Of a stretch of 5,901 nt of DNA, positions 1 through 5,791 are shown in pieces. The stretch is from an uncultured Sphingobacteriaceae bacterium (GTDB taxonomy: Bacteria; Bacteroidota; Bacteroidia; Sphingobacteriales; Sphingobacteriaceae), in the NCBI GenBank assembly GCA_937875035.1, contig CALNCF010000403.1:1-5901 (forward strand). The letters run 5' to 3'. The position numbers and the translations under genes are program-made. A model generated the notes under the pieces. It searched no databases. It was not told the origin of the DNA and was given only the letters and a program-made list of their open reading frames with translations. Numbering within the stretch: position 1 is the first letter of the stretch; each line of letters begins with the position of its first letter.

Positions 1-33
1 AAAAGTAAGGAGAGAAGAGAACGGCCTGAATAC

Positions 34-156
34 TTATTTCATGATGAAATAGCCGATCACGAGCCATACAATGCCCTTGATCAGGAAGAAAAGGAAGCCA
101 GCGATCCCCACCTTTTTCAGCCAGACTTTGAAGTTGGATTTTGTCTTTGATTCCAT
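34..156 (-). CDS. Putative 40-residue single-pass membrane protein
   Basis: A short frame opens at ATG 156-154 and stops with TAA at 36-34. It encodes a basic, hydrophilic N-terminus (about residues 1-15, rich in Lys) followed by one hydrophobic segment (about residues 17-38, GIAGFLFFLIKGIVWLVIGY) and a terminal Lys. This pattern fits a small inner-membrane protein with a positive N-terminus on the cytoplasmic side. Short proteins with a similar KKxGxxGFLFFLIKGxxWL core seem familiar from Bacteroidota, but I cannot name a family or function. There is no ribosome binding site. The start lies only six bases after the T-tract of the catalase terminator, so it is either leaderless from the box at 161-168 or read through from katA. 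The opposite strand is also open here (1-150), but it reads as strongly acidic text with no visible start, as expected antisense to a hydrophobic helix. Confidence is limited by the short length. Confidence 0.5.
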   Translation of the reverse strand: MESKTKSNFKVWLKKVGIAGFLFFLIKGIVWLVIGYFIMK

Positions 157-160
157 GCTG

Positions 161-168
161 CAAAAATA
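161..168 (-). promoter_or_regulatory. Candidate -7 promoter box for the small membrane protein
   Basis: On the minus strand these bases read TATTTTTG, an exact match to the Bacteroidota -7 consensus TAnnTTTG. Transcription would begin at or within a few bases of the ATG at 156, giving an essentially leaderless message. No TTTG-like -33 box is seen at the right distance; that position falls inside the catalase terminator stem. The match may be chance in a T-rich tract. Confidence 0.3.
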
Positions 169-197
169 GAAAAAGGAGCGCAATATCCATGCGCTCC
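162..197 (-). terminator. Intrinsic terminator of katA
   Basis: On the minus strand, GGAGCGCA (197-190) pairs perfectly with TGCGCTCC (182-175) across a 7-base loop. The 8-bp GC-rich stem is followed directly by a T-rich run (TTTTTCTATTTTT). It begins 15 bases after the catalase stop codon, a standard position for a Rho-independent terminator. No T-run follows the hairpin on the plus strand, so it works in one direction only. Confidence 0.88.
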
Positions 198-212
198 CTG
201 AAAATTAAATGT

Positions 213-1721
213 TTATGAGTGCTTCAGCTCTTTCATAACAGCATCGGTGTCAACCCCAAGGCCCCTGGCAATTGCCATACCCAGGTTTACATCGGCGCGG
301 AAGAAATGACAAAGCTGGCGGTTCACGATCATGTCGCGTTTTTCGCCGGTAATGCCGCTCATGGCTCCTACAATATTCGATACCAGGTTATGACGGTCAT
401 AATCGTTCATTGCTTTGGTGAACAGGAGGCCCGGCTGGGAATAATGGTCATTGTCGCCCTCGCCATTCCGGTCGTACCAGTCTGCTACCATGCTGTCGAG
501 CTGTAAAGGTAGCTGCTTATAGCTTTCGTCCGGGTAAACATCGTCGAAGCTGTTCGGGAAGTAGTTCGGAGCATCCTCGCCGTTCCCGTTTACGCTCATA
601 TGCCCGTCGCGCTCATAATTGGTCACCATATACGGACATTTATTCACCGGGATCTGCTCATAGTTCACGCCTAAACGGTAACGGTGCGCATCCGGGTAAG
701 AAAGCAGGCGTCCCTGCAGCATCTTATCTGGCGAATAGCTGATACCGTCTACCACATGCGCCGGGGCGAATGCAGACTGCTCTACGTCGGCAAAAAAGTT
801 TTTCGGGATCATGTTTAGCTCCATCTCACCCACGTCGATCAGCGGGAAGTCGCCATGTGGCCATACCTTCGTCAGATCGAAGGGGTTATACGGGGTCTGC
901 TTCGCCTGCTCCTGGGTCATGATCTGGATCTTGAGCGCCCATTTCGGGTACTGCTTGCTTTCGATCGCTTCGACCAGGTCGCGCTGCGCGAAATCAGGGT
1001 CCTTACCTCTCATTTCGGTAGCTTCTGCGTCGGTAAAATTCTTGATCCCCTGCTTGTTCTTGAAATGGAATTTCACGTACACCATTTCATTCTTATCGTT
1101 GATCAGGGAATAGGTATGGCTTCCGAAGCCATCCATATGGCGGTAGCCGTAAGGCGTTCCACGGTCGCTCATCAGGATCATCACCTGGTGCAGGCTTTCC
1201 GGGTTCAGGCTCCAGAAATCCCACATCATGGTCGGGCTCTTACAGTTCGTTTTAGGGTCGCGTTTCTGGGTATGGATAAAGTCGCTGAATTTTTTCGGAT
1301 CCTTAATAAAGAACACCGGTGTGTTGTTCCCCACCAGGTCCCAGTTACCGTCTTCCGTATAGAATTTCAGCGCAAAGCCGCGCGGGTCGCGTTCGGTATC
1401 GGCGCTGCCCTTTTCTCCGCCCACCGTGCTGAAACGGATGAACAGCTTGGTCTGCTTGCCGATCTTGCTGAATATCTTCGCCCTGGTATATTTCGTAATG
1501 TCATGAGTGACCGTAAAGGTTCCGAAGGCTCCGCTGCCCTTGGCGTGCACTACCCGCTCGGGGATACGCTCCCGGTTAAAGTGCGCCATCTTTTCGTGAA
1601 GAATGAAGTCCTGCAGCAGCAAAGGTCCGCGGCTTCCCACGCTCATGGTGTTTTCATCCTCTACATAAGGTATGCCTGATGCGGTGGTGAGTTTCTTACT
1701 CCTTTTTTTTTCGTTTGCCAT
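213..1721 (-). CDS. katA: Haem catalase (hydrogen peroxide dismutation)
   Basis: Encodes a complete 502-residue monofunctional haem catalase, which converts hydrogen peroxide to water and oxygen in the cytoplasm. The length fits the small-subunit catalases (probably clade 3, by inference). Active-site landmarks are all present: the distal His59 in FNRERIPERVVHAKG, the distal Asn132 in DLVGNNTPVFFIKD, and the haem-ligand motif RLLSYPDAHRYRLG with Arg338 and proximal Tyr342. RDPRGFALKFYT and VWPHGDFPLIDVGEMELN are further family blocks. No signal peptide is seen; the N-terminus is short and lysine-rich (MANEKKRSKK). The start at 1721 is the only Met before the conserved core and follows a purine-rich leader (AAAAAGAAGAAAAA). 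A run of nine A lies in codons 4-6. The gene ends at its own terminator and starts about 107 bases after the lipase gene upstream, so it is probably monocistronic. No OxyR or PerR gene is adjacent. Confidence 0.98.
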   Translation of the reverse strand: MANEKKRSKKLTTASGIPYVEDENTMSVGSRGPLLLQDFILHEKMAHFNRERIPERVVHAKGSGAFGTFTVTHDITKYTRAKIFSKIGKQTKLFIRFSTVGGEKGSADTERDPRGFALKFYTEDGNWDLVGNNTPVFFIKDPKKFSDFIHTQKRDPKTNCKSPTMMWDFWSLNPESLHQVMILMSDRGTPYGYRHMDGFGSHTYSLINDKNEMVYVKFHFKNKQGIKNFTDAEATEMRGKDPDFAQRDLVEAIESKQYPKWALKIQIMTQEQAKQTPYNPFDLTKVWPHGDFPLIDVGEMELNMIPKNFFADVEQSAFAPAHVVDGISYSPDKMLQGRLLSYPDAHRYRLGVNYEQIPVNKCPYMVTNYERDGHMSVNGNGEDAPNYFPNSFDDVYPDESYKQLPLQLDSMVADWYDRNGEGDNDHYSQPGLLFTKAMNDYDRHNLVSNIVGAMSGITGEKRDMIVNRQLCHFFRADVNLGMAIARGLGVDTDAVMKELKHS

Positions 1722-1758
1722 TTTTTCTTCTTTTTAGTGTGATAAAAAATATGCTGAA

Positions 1759-1766
1759 CAAATCTG
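1759..1766 (-). promoter_or_regulatory. Candidate -7 box of katA
   Basis: The minus strand reads CAGATTTG, one mismatch from TAnnTTTG. A T-run (TTTT) rather than TTTG sits about 19 bases upstream as a poor -33 element. Transcription would start near 1753, leaving a leader of about 30 bases. A second weak option in the same leader is TATTTTTT close to 1750. The assignment is tentative; the real point is that the 107-base gap before katA is large enough for its own promoter. Confidence 0.25.
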
Positions 1767-1776
1767 TAGAATATTT

Positions 1777-1802
1777 TCAATAAAAAAATCTGATAATATT
1801 GA
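1777..1802. repeat. AT-rich inverted repeat upstream of katA
   Basis: TCAATA (1777-1782) and TATTGA (1797-1802) form a perfect 6-bp inverted repeat with a 14-base spacer. It lies just upstream of the candidate katA -7 box and downstream of the lipase stop codon. It could be an operator for a peroxide-responsive regulator, or a chance match in AT-rich DNA. It is not a convincing terminator for the lipase gene because the arms hold little GC. Confidence 0.25.
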
Positions 1803-1828
1803 TGGTGTCATTGGTAATGTCTATCATG

Positions 1829-2917
1829 CTACTGGGGCAGCTTTTCGGCCAGGTATAAATAAGGCTGCAGCATATGATGGATGAACACGTTCTTTTCGCT
1901 GTCGGGGAAAAGCTTGTAATAGGCATCATCATCGTAGAGCACGATCATGTTCCCCGTTCGCACATAATTATTGCTCTGGTATAGTACCGGCGACTGGTAT
2001 TCCGGCAGATGCTCCTTCACAAAGCCATAGGTCATATTCCCGAGGTAGCGCTGATACGCTCTTTGCGCTTTCTGCGCAGGCTTCACCAGGCGCTTATAGA
2101 TGTGACGCATAACCACCCGCTTCGTCCATTTCTGCTGCTTGATAAAACGCGGCGCATTGACAAAAGGGTTGGTCTTATTAAAGTCATCAAGTGTCTGTAT
2201 AGAGATCGGGGTTTCGGGTACCCAGTCGGCCGCGTTCACTACGTTGAAGGCCCAGCCGTATTGGGTGAGAGCTTCGTACTCATACGCGTAATAAAGATTA
2301 CCCGGTTTAGGCGCCGCGCTGCAATAGGTTTTGAAGCGTACATCCGAAGGAATGACACGCTGCTCCCGAAGCTTGTACAGGTGGGAGGTAAGCAGGTAGG
2401 CAATGGCGCCGCCCTGGCTGTGCCCCATCACAATAAATTCCTTAATTCCTTTTTTATAGCAGGAGTCTATCCTGGGTACGATATCTTCGGCGAGGTAGGC
2501 CATGCCCACCAGCCAGCCCACATGTACGGCCGCTTTTGGGTTGGAAGCCAGCTTGTAGGTGAACCTCTTGCTCTTGCTGAGCACCAGCTGTCCCTTTGCA
2601 GGAACCATTGCGGCGTAAAAATTTTCCAGCCAGCTAACCGTTTTAGCCGTTGTTCCGCGGATGCTGATCACGGCTACCGAATCATTATTCACCCAGAGGT
2701 CCCAGCAGTTATCCAGGCCCACTACCGGCGAACGGTATACGAAGCGGAAGTGCTCAGGCGCGGCGATGTCTTTAAAGAACAGGCTGTCGCCATGCCTTGA
2801 AAATATCTTTAGCATCTCGATGTATTCCTGTTTATTGAACCCGGGCTTCAGGTGCTGTGCCTGCACGGAACCATACAGCAGCGAGGAGAGAAGGATAAAG
2901 AGTAACCTGTATTTCAT
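1829..2917 (-). CDS. Exported class 3 lipase-like alpha/beta hydrolase
   Basis: Encodes 362 residues. Residues 1-20 form a Sec signal peptide (MKYRLLFILLSSLLYGSVQA) with likely cleavage at VQA|QH; there is no lipobox Cys, so the product is periplasmic or secreted. The mature part resembles the lipase class 3 family (PF01764), which hydrolyses acylglycerols and related esters. Visible signs are SIRGTT (residues 85-90, oxyanion-hole strand), the nucleophile elbow GHSQGG (165-170, Ser167), Asp231 in VVNAADWVP as the acid, and His347 or His348 near the C-terminus as the catalytic base. The Asp-to-His distance is long (about 116 residues) and holds a basic stretch at 260-290. The substrate is unknown. 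The ATG at 2917 is chosen because the signal peptide starts there; it has no Shine-Dalgarno sequence. The gene has its own promoter candidate (2976-3007) and follows a terminator, so it is probably transcribed alone. No clear terminator follows it, so readthrough into katA is possible. Confidence 0.87.
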   Translation of the reverse strand: MKYRLLFILLSSLLYGSVQAQHLKPGFNKQEYIEMLKIFSRHGDSLFFKDIAAPEHFRFVYRSPVVGLDNCWDLWVNNDSVAVISIRGTTAKTVSWLENFYAAMVPAKGQLVLSKSKRFTYKLASNPKAAVHVGWLVGMAYLAEDIVPRIDSCYKKGIKEFIVMGHSQGGAIAYLLTSHLYKLREQRVIPSDVRFKTYCSAAPKPGNLYYAYEYEALTQYGWAFNVVNAADWVPETPISIQTLDDFNKTNPFVNAPRFIKQQKWTKRVVMRHIYKRLVKPAQKAQRAYQRYLGNMTYGFVKEHLPEYQSPVLYQSNNYVRTGNMIVLYDDDAYYKLFPDSEKNVFIHHMLQPYLYLAEKLPQ

Positions 2918-2975
2918 GCGATGAGTGTTAGCGGGTGAATTCTAAGCGGTTAACCCGGGCCGGTAACGGTATCAC

Positions 2976-3007
2976 TAAATATACAGGTATGCCTTTGAAA
3001 TAACAAA
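2976..3007 (-). promoter_or_regulatory. Promoter candidate for the lipase-like gene
   Basis: On the minus strand a TTTG -33 box (3007-3004) is followed after exactly 20 bases by TATATTTA (2983-2976), which matches the Bacteroidota TAnnTTTG box at all but the last position. Predicted transcription start is near 2970, giving a leader of about 50 bases. It lies between the terminator of the upstream gene and the lipase start, which is where a promoter is expected. Confidence 0.55.
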
Positions 3008-3021
3008 GAAGCCGGATGGCC

Positions 3022-3060
3022 AAAAAAGAAGATGGCAGCTCCGGGTTAGGGAACTGCCAT
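3022..3060 (-). terminator. Intrinsic terminator of the DUF4345 gene
   Basis: On the minus strand ATGGCAGTTCC (3060-3050) pairs with GGAGCTGCCAT (3042-3032), an 11-bp stem with one G-T wobble and a 7-base loop. It is followed by CTTCTTTTTT (3031-3022). It begins about 20 bases after the stop codon at 3081 and separates this unit from the lipase promoter. Confidence 0.92.
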
Positions 3061-3080
3061 GAATGCGTAAGATGCGGAGA

Positions 3081-3488
3081 TCACTTTTTCGAGGCCATCG
3101 TCCTTAAGCGGTATACCAGCAGGGCTGCGATGCACATGCAGCTTTCGATCTTCAGCCATTGAGATCCGAAGTCGCCGAGGCTGCCTTCTGCCATGATGGT
3201 GATGAGACGTGAAAGCGCGTAGAAGCCCGCGATCATAGCCACGAAGAGCAGCCCCTTCATCTGGTCCCTGATACCCAGGTATACAAGGGTGATGACCATC
3301 ACCATTCCGGCGCCGCCATACACACCGCGGATGGAGCTGTAAGCGTCGTTATTATCAAGCTGCACCTGTACCAGCGCCATCACGGCCTGCGGATCTGAAA
3401 ATGCCATCATGCTAACCATGAGGATGCCGAGCGCGGTGAGGCCGATCAGGGTGATGCTCAATACCCGGAGGATTGTTTTACTTTCCAT
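3081..3488 (-). CDS. DUF4345 family four-helix membrane protein
   Basis: Encodes 135 residues when started at ATG 3488-3486. Four hydrophobic segments are seen: about residues 7-29, 52-72, 78-99 and 110-127. The block YSSIRGVYGGAGMVMVITLVYLG (residues 50-72) and the following Arg94 in ALSRLITIMAEG are the pattern I associate with DUF4345, a family of about 120-140 residue inner-membrane proteins of unknown function. The frame stays open up to 3557, giving two upstream ATG options, but the extra 23 residues are basic and unlike the family N-terminus. They would also run through the inverted repeat and the candidate -7 box of this gene, so I prefer the shorter start. The leader is A-rich (AATAATAAAACAACTT) without Shine-Dalgarno sequence. 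The gene is divergent from an AraC-type regulator, with 89 bases between starts, and ends at a strong terminator: a single-gene unit possibly controlled by that regulator (inference). Confidence 0.85.
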   Translation of the reverse strand: MESKTILRVLSITLIGLTALGILMVSMMAFSDPQAVMALVQVQLDNNDAYSSIRGVYGGAGMVMVITLVYLGIRDQMKGLLFVAMIAGFYALSRLITIMAEGSLGDFGSQWLKIESCMCIAALLVYRLRTMASKK

Positions 3489-3511
3489 AAGTTGTTTTAT
3501 TATTTTTAGGG

Positions 3512-3519
3512 CAAAATAA
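3512..3519 (-). promoter_or_regulatory. Candidate -7 box of the DUF4345 gene
   Basis: The minus strand reads TTATTTTG, one mismatch from TAnnTTTG. Predicted transcription start is about 3506, giving a leader of roughly 18 bases to the ATG at 3488. No TTTG-like -33 box lies at the right distance. Instead one arm of the 7-bp inverted repeat sits one base upstream, as might be expected for a promoter that needs an activator (inference). Confidence 0.3.
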
Positions 3520-3520
3520 G

Positions 3521-3555
3521 GTCGCATTTTCTGAACCCGTTTTACTTTATGCGAC
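3521..3555. promoter_or_regulatory. Inverted repeat, candidate operator in the divergent region
   Basis: GTCGCAT (3521-3527) and ATGCGAC (3549-3555) are a perfect 7-bp inverted repeat with a 21-base spacer, so arm centres are 28 bases apart. It lies between the divergent DUF4345 and araC-type genes. One arm abuts the candidate -7 box of the former and the other lies just upstream of the regulator's start. The position suits a shared operator. AraC proteins more often bind direct repeats, so the binding protein is not certain. Confidence 0.4.
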
Positions 3556-3579
3556 ATTCACTTGACCATTTCACGACAT
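3552..3579 (+). repeat. Direct repeat CGACAT with 22-base period
   Basis: CGACAT occurs at 3552-3557 and again at 3574-3579, 22 bases start to start, close to two helical turns. Each copy is near a TTCAC (ATTCAC after the first, TTTCAC before the second). Direct half-sites about 21 bases apart are the classical arrangement for AraC-type activators. The second copy overlaps the first bases of the regulator's start codon, so binding there would suggest autoregulation. The repeat is short and may be chance. Confidence 0.3.
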
Positions 3580-4588
3580 GCAGGTTCACAACGAAATCAT
3601 CCGGAACATTGCCCGTAACTGTGCAGCCTATGGCATCACCGAAGAGCAGGTATATGCCCTCGCGAAGCTCGACCCGGAACTGCTCGCGCCGGAAGATGGG
3701 ATGCAGGACTGGCGGGTAGGGGTGAGGGTATGGGAGAGCGCTCTGCAATTGACAAATTACCGTTTGATCAGCCTGAGCTTCGGTAAGAATGTAACCTTTT
3801 CTTCCCTGGGCTGGATCGCGCCGCTTACGGCCAGCAGCCCGACCCTGGCCATGGCCTGGAAAAGCTTCACCGGTTATTTTCCGCTGATGGGCGATATGTT
3901 CGCGTATCATATGGAGGAGCATCCCGATGGTTCGGTGAAGATCGTCTATCAGCCCTCAGCGATCTGGGTGGATAGCAGCCCGGTCACCGCCGCGCTGGCC
4001 ATTGAGCATGCCATGAGCCTTACCCTTTCTTTATCCGGATACCTGAGCGGCAAGATCATCCGGCCGGTGTACGCGTCGCTGGCCTATCATACGGAGGGGA
4101 AATACCTTTCCGCCTACCAGGATTTGTTCGGGCAGGTGCATTTCGGCGCCGCTGAAAATGCGCTGGTCTTTGATAAGGCCACGTCTGGTCTTCCTCTTAT
4201 TTCTGCCAATAAGCTTATGTACGAAAACATGAGCAGGCTATGTGAGGAAAAGATGCGTGAGCTCCGGAGCCAGGAGGGTATGGCCAGCCGGGTGTCGCAG
4301 ATCCTTCATAGTAAGAAAGCGTTCTATAACCCGAAGATCGAAGAGGTGGCGGCCATGCTGAACATGAGCGCGCGCACCCTGCAGCGTAAGCTGAAAGAGG
4401 AGCATAAAACCTATCAGCAGGTGTTGGAAGAATACCAGGTAGAAGCCGCTTCTCAGCTACTGACCCGTCCTGGTACCCGGGTGCAGGAGGTAGCCTTCCT
4501 GCTGGGTTTTACCAGCCTGCAAAGCTTCAGCCGTTCCTTCAAACGAAAAACAGGCATAAGCCCGAGGGCATTGAAGCAGAAAGTTTGA
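3578..4588 (+). CDS. AraC family transcriptional regulator (Arabinose_bd type)
   Basis: Encodes 336 residues. Residues about 15-205 resemble the N-terminal Arabinose_bd-type sensor domain (PF12625) found in OruR/ArgR-like AraC regulators, with the block FGKNVTFSSLGWIAPLTASSPTLAMAW. The C-terminal about 100 residues form the AraC DNA-binding domain: first helix-turn-helix around 253-274 (IEEVAAMLNMSARTLQRKLKEE) and second around 301-325 (VQEVAFLLGFTSLQSFSRSFKRKTG), ending in the usual ISPRALK. It is a cytoplasmic one-component regulator; the ligand cannot be told from sequence. The ATG at 3578 gives the normal family length (about 330-340 residues) and lacks a Shine-Dalgarno sequence. A poor -7-like box (TACTTTAT, 3543-3550) lies upstream. 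The gene is divergent from the DUF4345 gene, its most likely target together with itself (inference from arrangement and the repeats between them). It converges on the esterase gene with 9 bases between stops. Confidence 0.95.
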   Translation: MQVHNEIIRNIARNCAAYGITEEQVYALAKLDPELLAPEDGMQDWRVGVRVWESALQLTNYRLISLSFGKNVTFSSLGWIAPLTASSPTLAMAWKSFTGYFPLMGDMFAYHMEEHPDGSVKIVYQPSAIWVDSSPVTAALAIEHAMSLTLSLSGYLSGKIIRPVYASLAYHTEGKYLSAYQDLFGQVHFGAAENALVFDKATSGLPLISANKLMYENMSRLCEEKMRELRSQEGMASRVSQILHSKKAFYNPKIEEVAAMLNMSARTLQRKLKEEHKTYQQVLEEYQVEAASQLLTRPGTRVQEVAFLLGFTSLQSFSRSFKRKTGISPRALKQKV

Positions 4589-4597
4589 AGAGAAAAT

Positions 4598-5773
4598 TTA
4601 TTCCCTTAGCTGCAATCCTTCTTTTTTCAACTCTTCTTTCTCTGCCGCGCTGTAAAACGGACTCTTCTCCAGGTTCAGCAGGAAATACTGCAAGGCATTT
4701 TCAAACGGGAATTTAAGCTCTTTCTGCGCCATGGCAATGAACAGGTAGCTCTCGGAATAATCCGGGTATACCTCTGCCAGGAGCTTCCAGGCATCGATAG
4801 CCTGCTCGTATTTTCCTTCATTATAAAACTGCCATCCCTTGCCGTTGAACACGCCTATGCTGAACGGGATGCGTTCCTTATAGGTGAGTCGTACGGTGTT
4901 CATGGCCCCGGCGTATTTGGTATAGTCGCTGGTGGCCGAAGTGGTATCGTGATAGAAGCGCATGGACTGGTTGGCCCATTCGGAGAAGAGGGTATACAGG
5001 GATTGTCCGACCGTGAGCCCGGGTGTGGTGAAATGGCTTGAACGGTAGAATTCATATCCTTTGAAATGAAAGTAATCCGGCTTCCGGGCTTTGTTCAGCC
5101 GGTCGCGCATCAGGCTGTAATCACGGGTATCTTCAATGGAATCTCCGGTAGCGAACTGGTAGTATACCTGGTGAGGCATGGTAGGGTAAGCGCTCAGCGC
5201 ATTGGCGATGGAATCTACAAGGTTCACATTCTTCTGCGTGAAGAAAGGGCTGATGGAGATCACGCCGTTCAGCTCGTCGAAGTGCTTATAGAGCTGGTAA
5301 GTGCTGAAGAAGCCATAACGCGAATGACCGATCAGCAGCTTGAATGAATTGCAGGCATAAAAATCGCGGGCAAGCGGGATCAGCTCCTTGAAGATGAAGC
5401 GATCGTTCTTTTCGCCCAAACCGTTGGCAGCACTCGTTTTGAGCTGGGTTTCGGGATAGCGTTTCGTGTTGTCGCTGCTCACGCCGATGATCACGCAGGC
5501 CGGCATCTGTCCGAAAGCCGTCAGGTAATCCATGGTCTGGATCGTATAATTAAAATTGAGCTCATTCTGCCGGTCGTATACAATGATCAGGGGGTAGGTG
5601 CTTCTTTGTCCGTAACGGAATTCCTTAGGCACGATCACCGTAAAGCTTTTTTCGTATCCGAGGTATTCCGACAGGATAGAGGTATCACATAGCTTCTTAT
5701 AGCTTTCCCAGCCCTGGCTATGCGCTGCGGATGTAAGCAATATTAAAAGGATAAGGGCTGATAGTCTTCTCAT
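4598..5773 (-). CDS. Exported esterase-D-like hydrolase with C-terminal TPR region
   Basis: Encodes 391 residues. Residues 1-19 form a signal peptide (MRRLSALILLILLTSAAHS) without lipobox, so the protein is periplasmic or secreted. Residues about 35-270 look like the putative esterase family (PF00756, esterase D/enterochelin esterase-like): the strand TYPLIIVYDRQNE (59-71), IIGVSSDNTKRYPET (95-109), the nucleophile elbow GHSRYG (149-154, Ser151), a probable acid in ATGDSIEDT (Asp211 or the acids at 214-215), and His247 in SSHFTTPG as the base. Residues about 306-372 resemble one to two TPR units (GWQFYNEGKYEQAIDAWKLLAEVYPDYSESYLFIAMAQ). This arrangement recurs in Bacteroidota hydrolases as far as I know; the substrate is unknown. 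The elbow has Tyr where GHSxGG enzymes have Gly. The start at 5773 fits the signal peptide. It has its own promoter candidate upstream and no visible terminator, its 3' end facing the regulator gene. Confidence 0.87.
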   Translation of the reverse strand: MRRLSALILLILLTSAAHSQGWESYKKLCDTSILSEYLGYEKSFTVIVPKEFRYGQRSTYPLIIVYDRQNELNFNYTIQTMDYLTAFGQMPACVIIGVSSDNTKRYPETQLKTSAANGLGEKNDRFIFKELIPLARDFYACNSFKLLIGHSRYGFFSTYQLYKHFDELNGVISISPFFTQKNVNLVDSIANALSAYPTMPHQVYYQFATGDSIEDTRDYSLMRDRLNKARKPDYFHFKGYEFYRSSHFTTPGLTVGQSLYTLFSEWANQSMRFYHDTTSATSDYTKYAGAMNTVRLTYKERIPFSIGVFNGKGWQFYNEGKYEQAIDAWKLLAEVYPDYSESYLFIAMAQKELKFPFENALQYFLLNLEKSPFYSAAEKEELKKEGLQLRE

Positions 5774-5791
5774 TATTCAGGGTGAAAAAAT

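Noticed and set aside
1..150. Plus-strand open frame entering from the left edge and ending with TGA at 148-150
   Set aside because: It is codon-in-register antisense to the hydrophobic small frame, which yields an acidic, low-complexity product; no start is visible, and the hairpin after it has no T-tract on the plus strand.
855..1679. Long plus-strand open frame opposite the catalase gene (274 codons), and a shorter one at 219-506
   Set aside because: Antisense to a gene of certain identity; products show no recognisable domain, and long antisense frames are common opposite GC-rich third-position coding sequence.
1811..1828. Small hairpin after the lipase stop codon as a terminator
   Set aside because: Only CATT-ACC-AATG can pair, and the T-run follows much later; too weak to call.
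2009..2800. Long plus-strand open frame opposite the lipase-like gene (263 codons)
   Set aside because: Antisense shadow; the minus-strand product has a signal peptide, nucleophile elbow and family motifs, the plus-strand one has none.
2948..2959. Overlapping palindromes GGTTAACC and CCCGGG in the lipase leader
   Set aside because: Very short self-complementary words next to imperfect copies (CGGTTAAC, CGGTAAC); they form no stable hairpin and have no clear relation to the promoter boxes.
3489..3557. N-terminal extension of the DUF4345 protein by 23 residues
   Set aside because: The extension is basic and unlike the family N-terminus, and it runs through the candidate -7 box and inverted repeat.
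3542..3922. Minus-strand open frame opposite the 5' part of the AraC-type gene
   Set aside because: Antisense to a well-supported regulator; product has no recognisable pattern and overlaps the divergent control region.
5066..5347. Plus-strand open frame inside the esterase gene
   Set aside because: Antisense shadow of a recognisable hydrolase, without its own motif or promoter.
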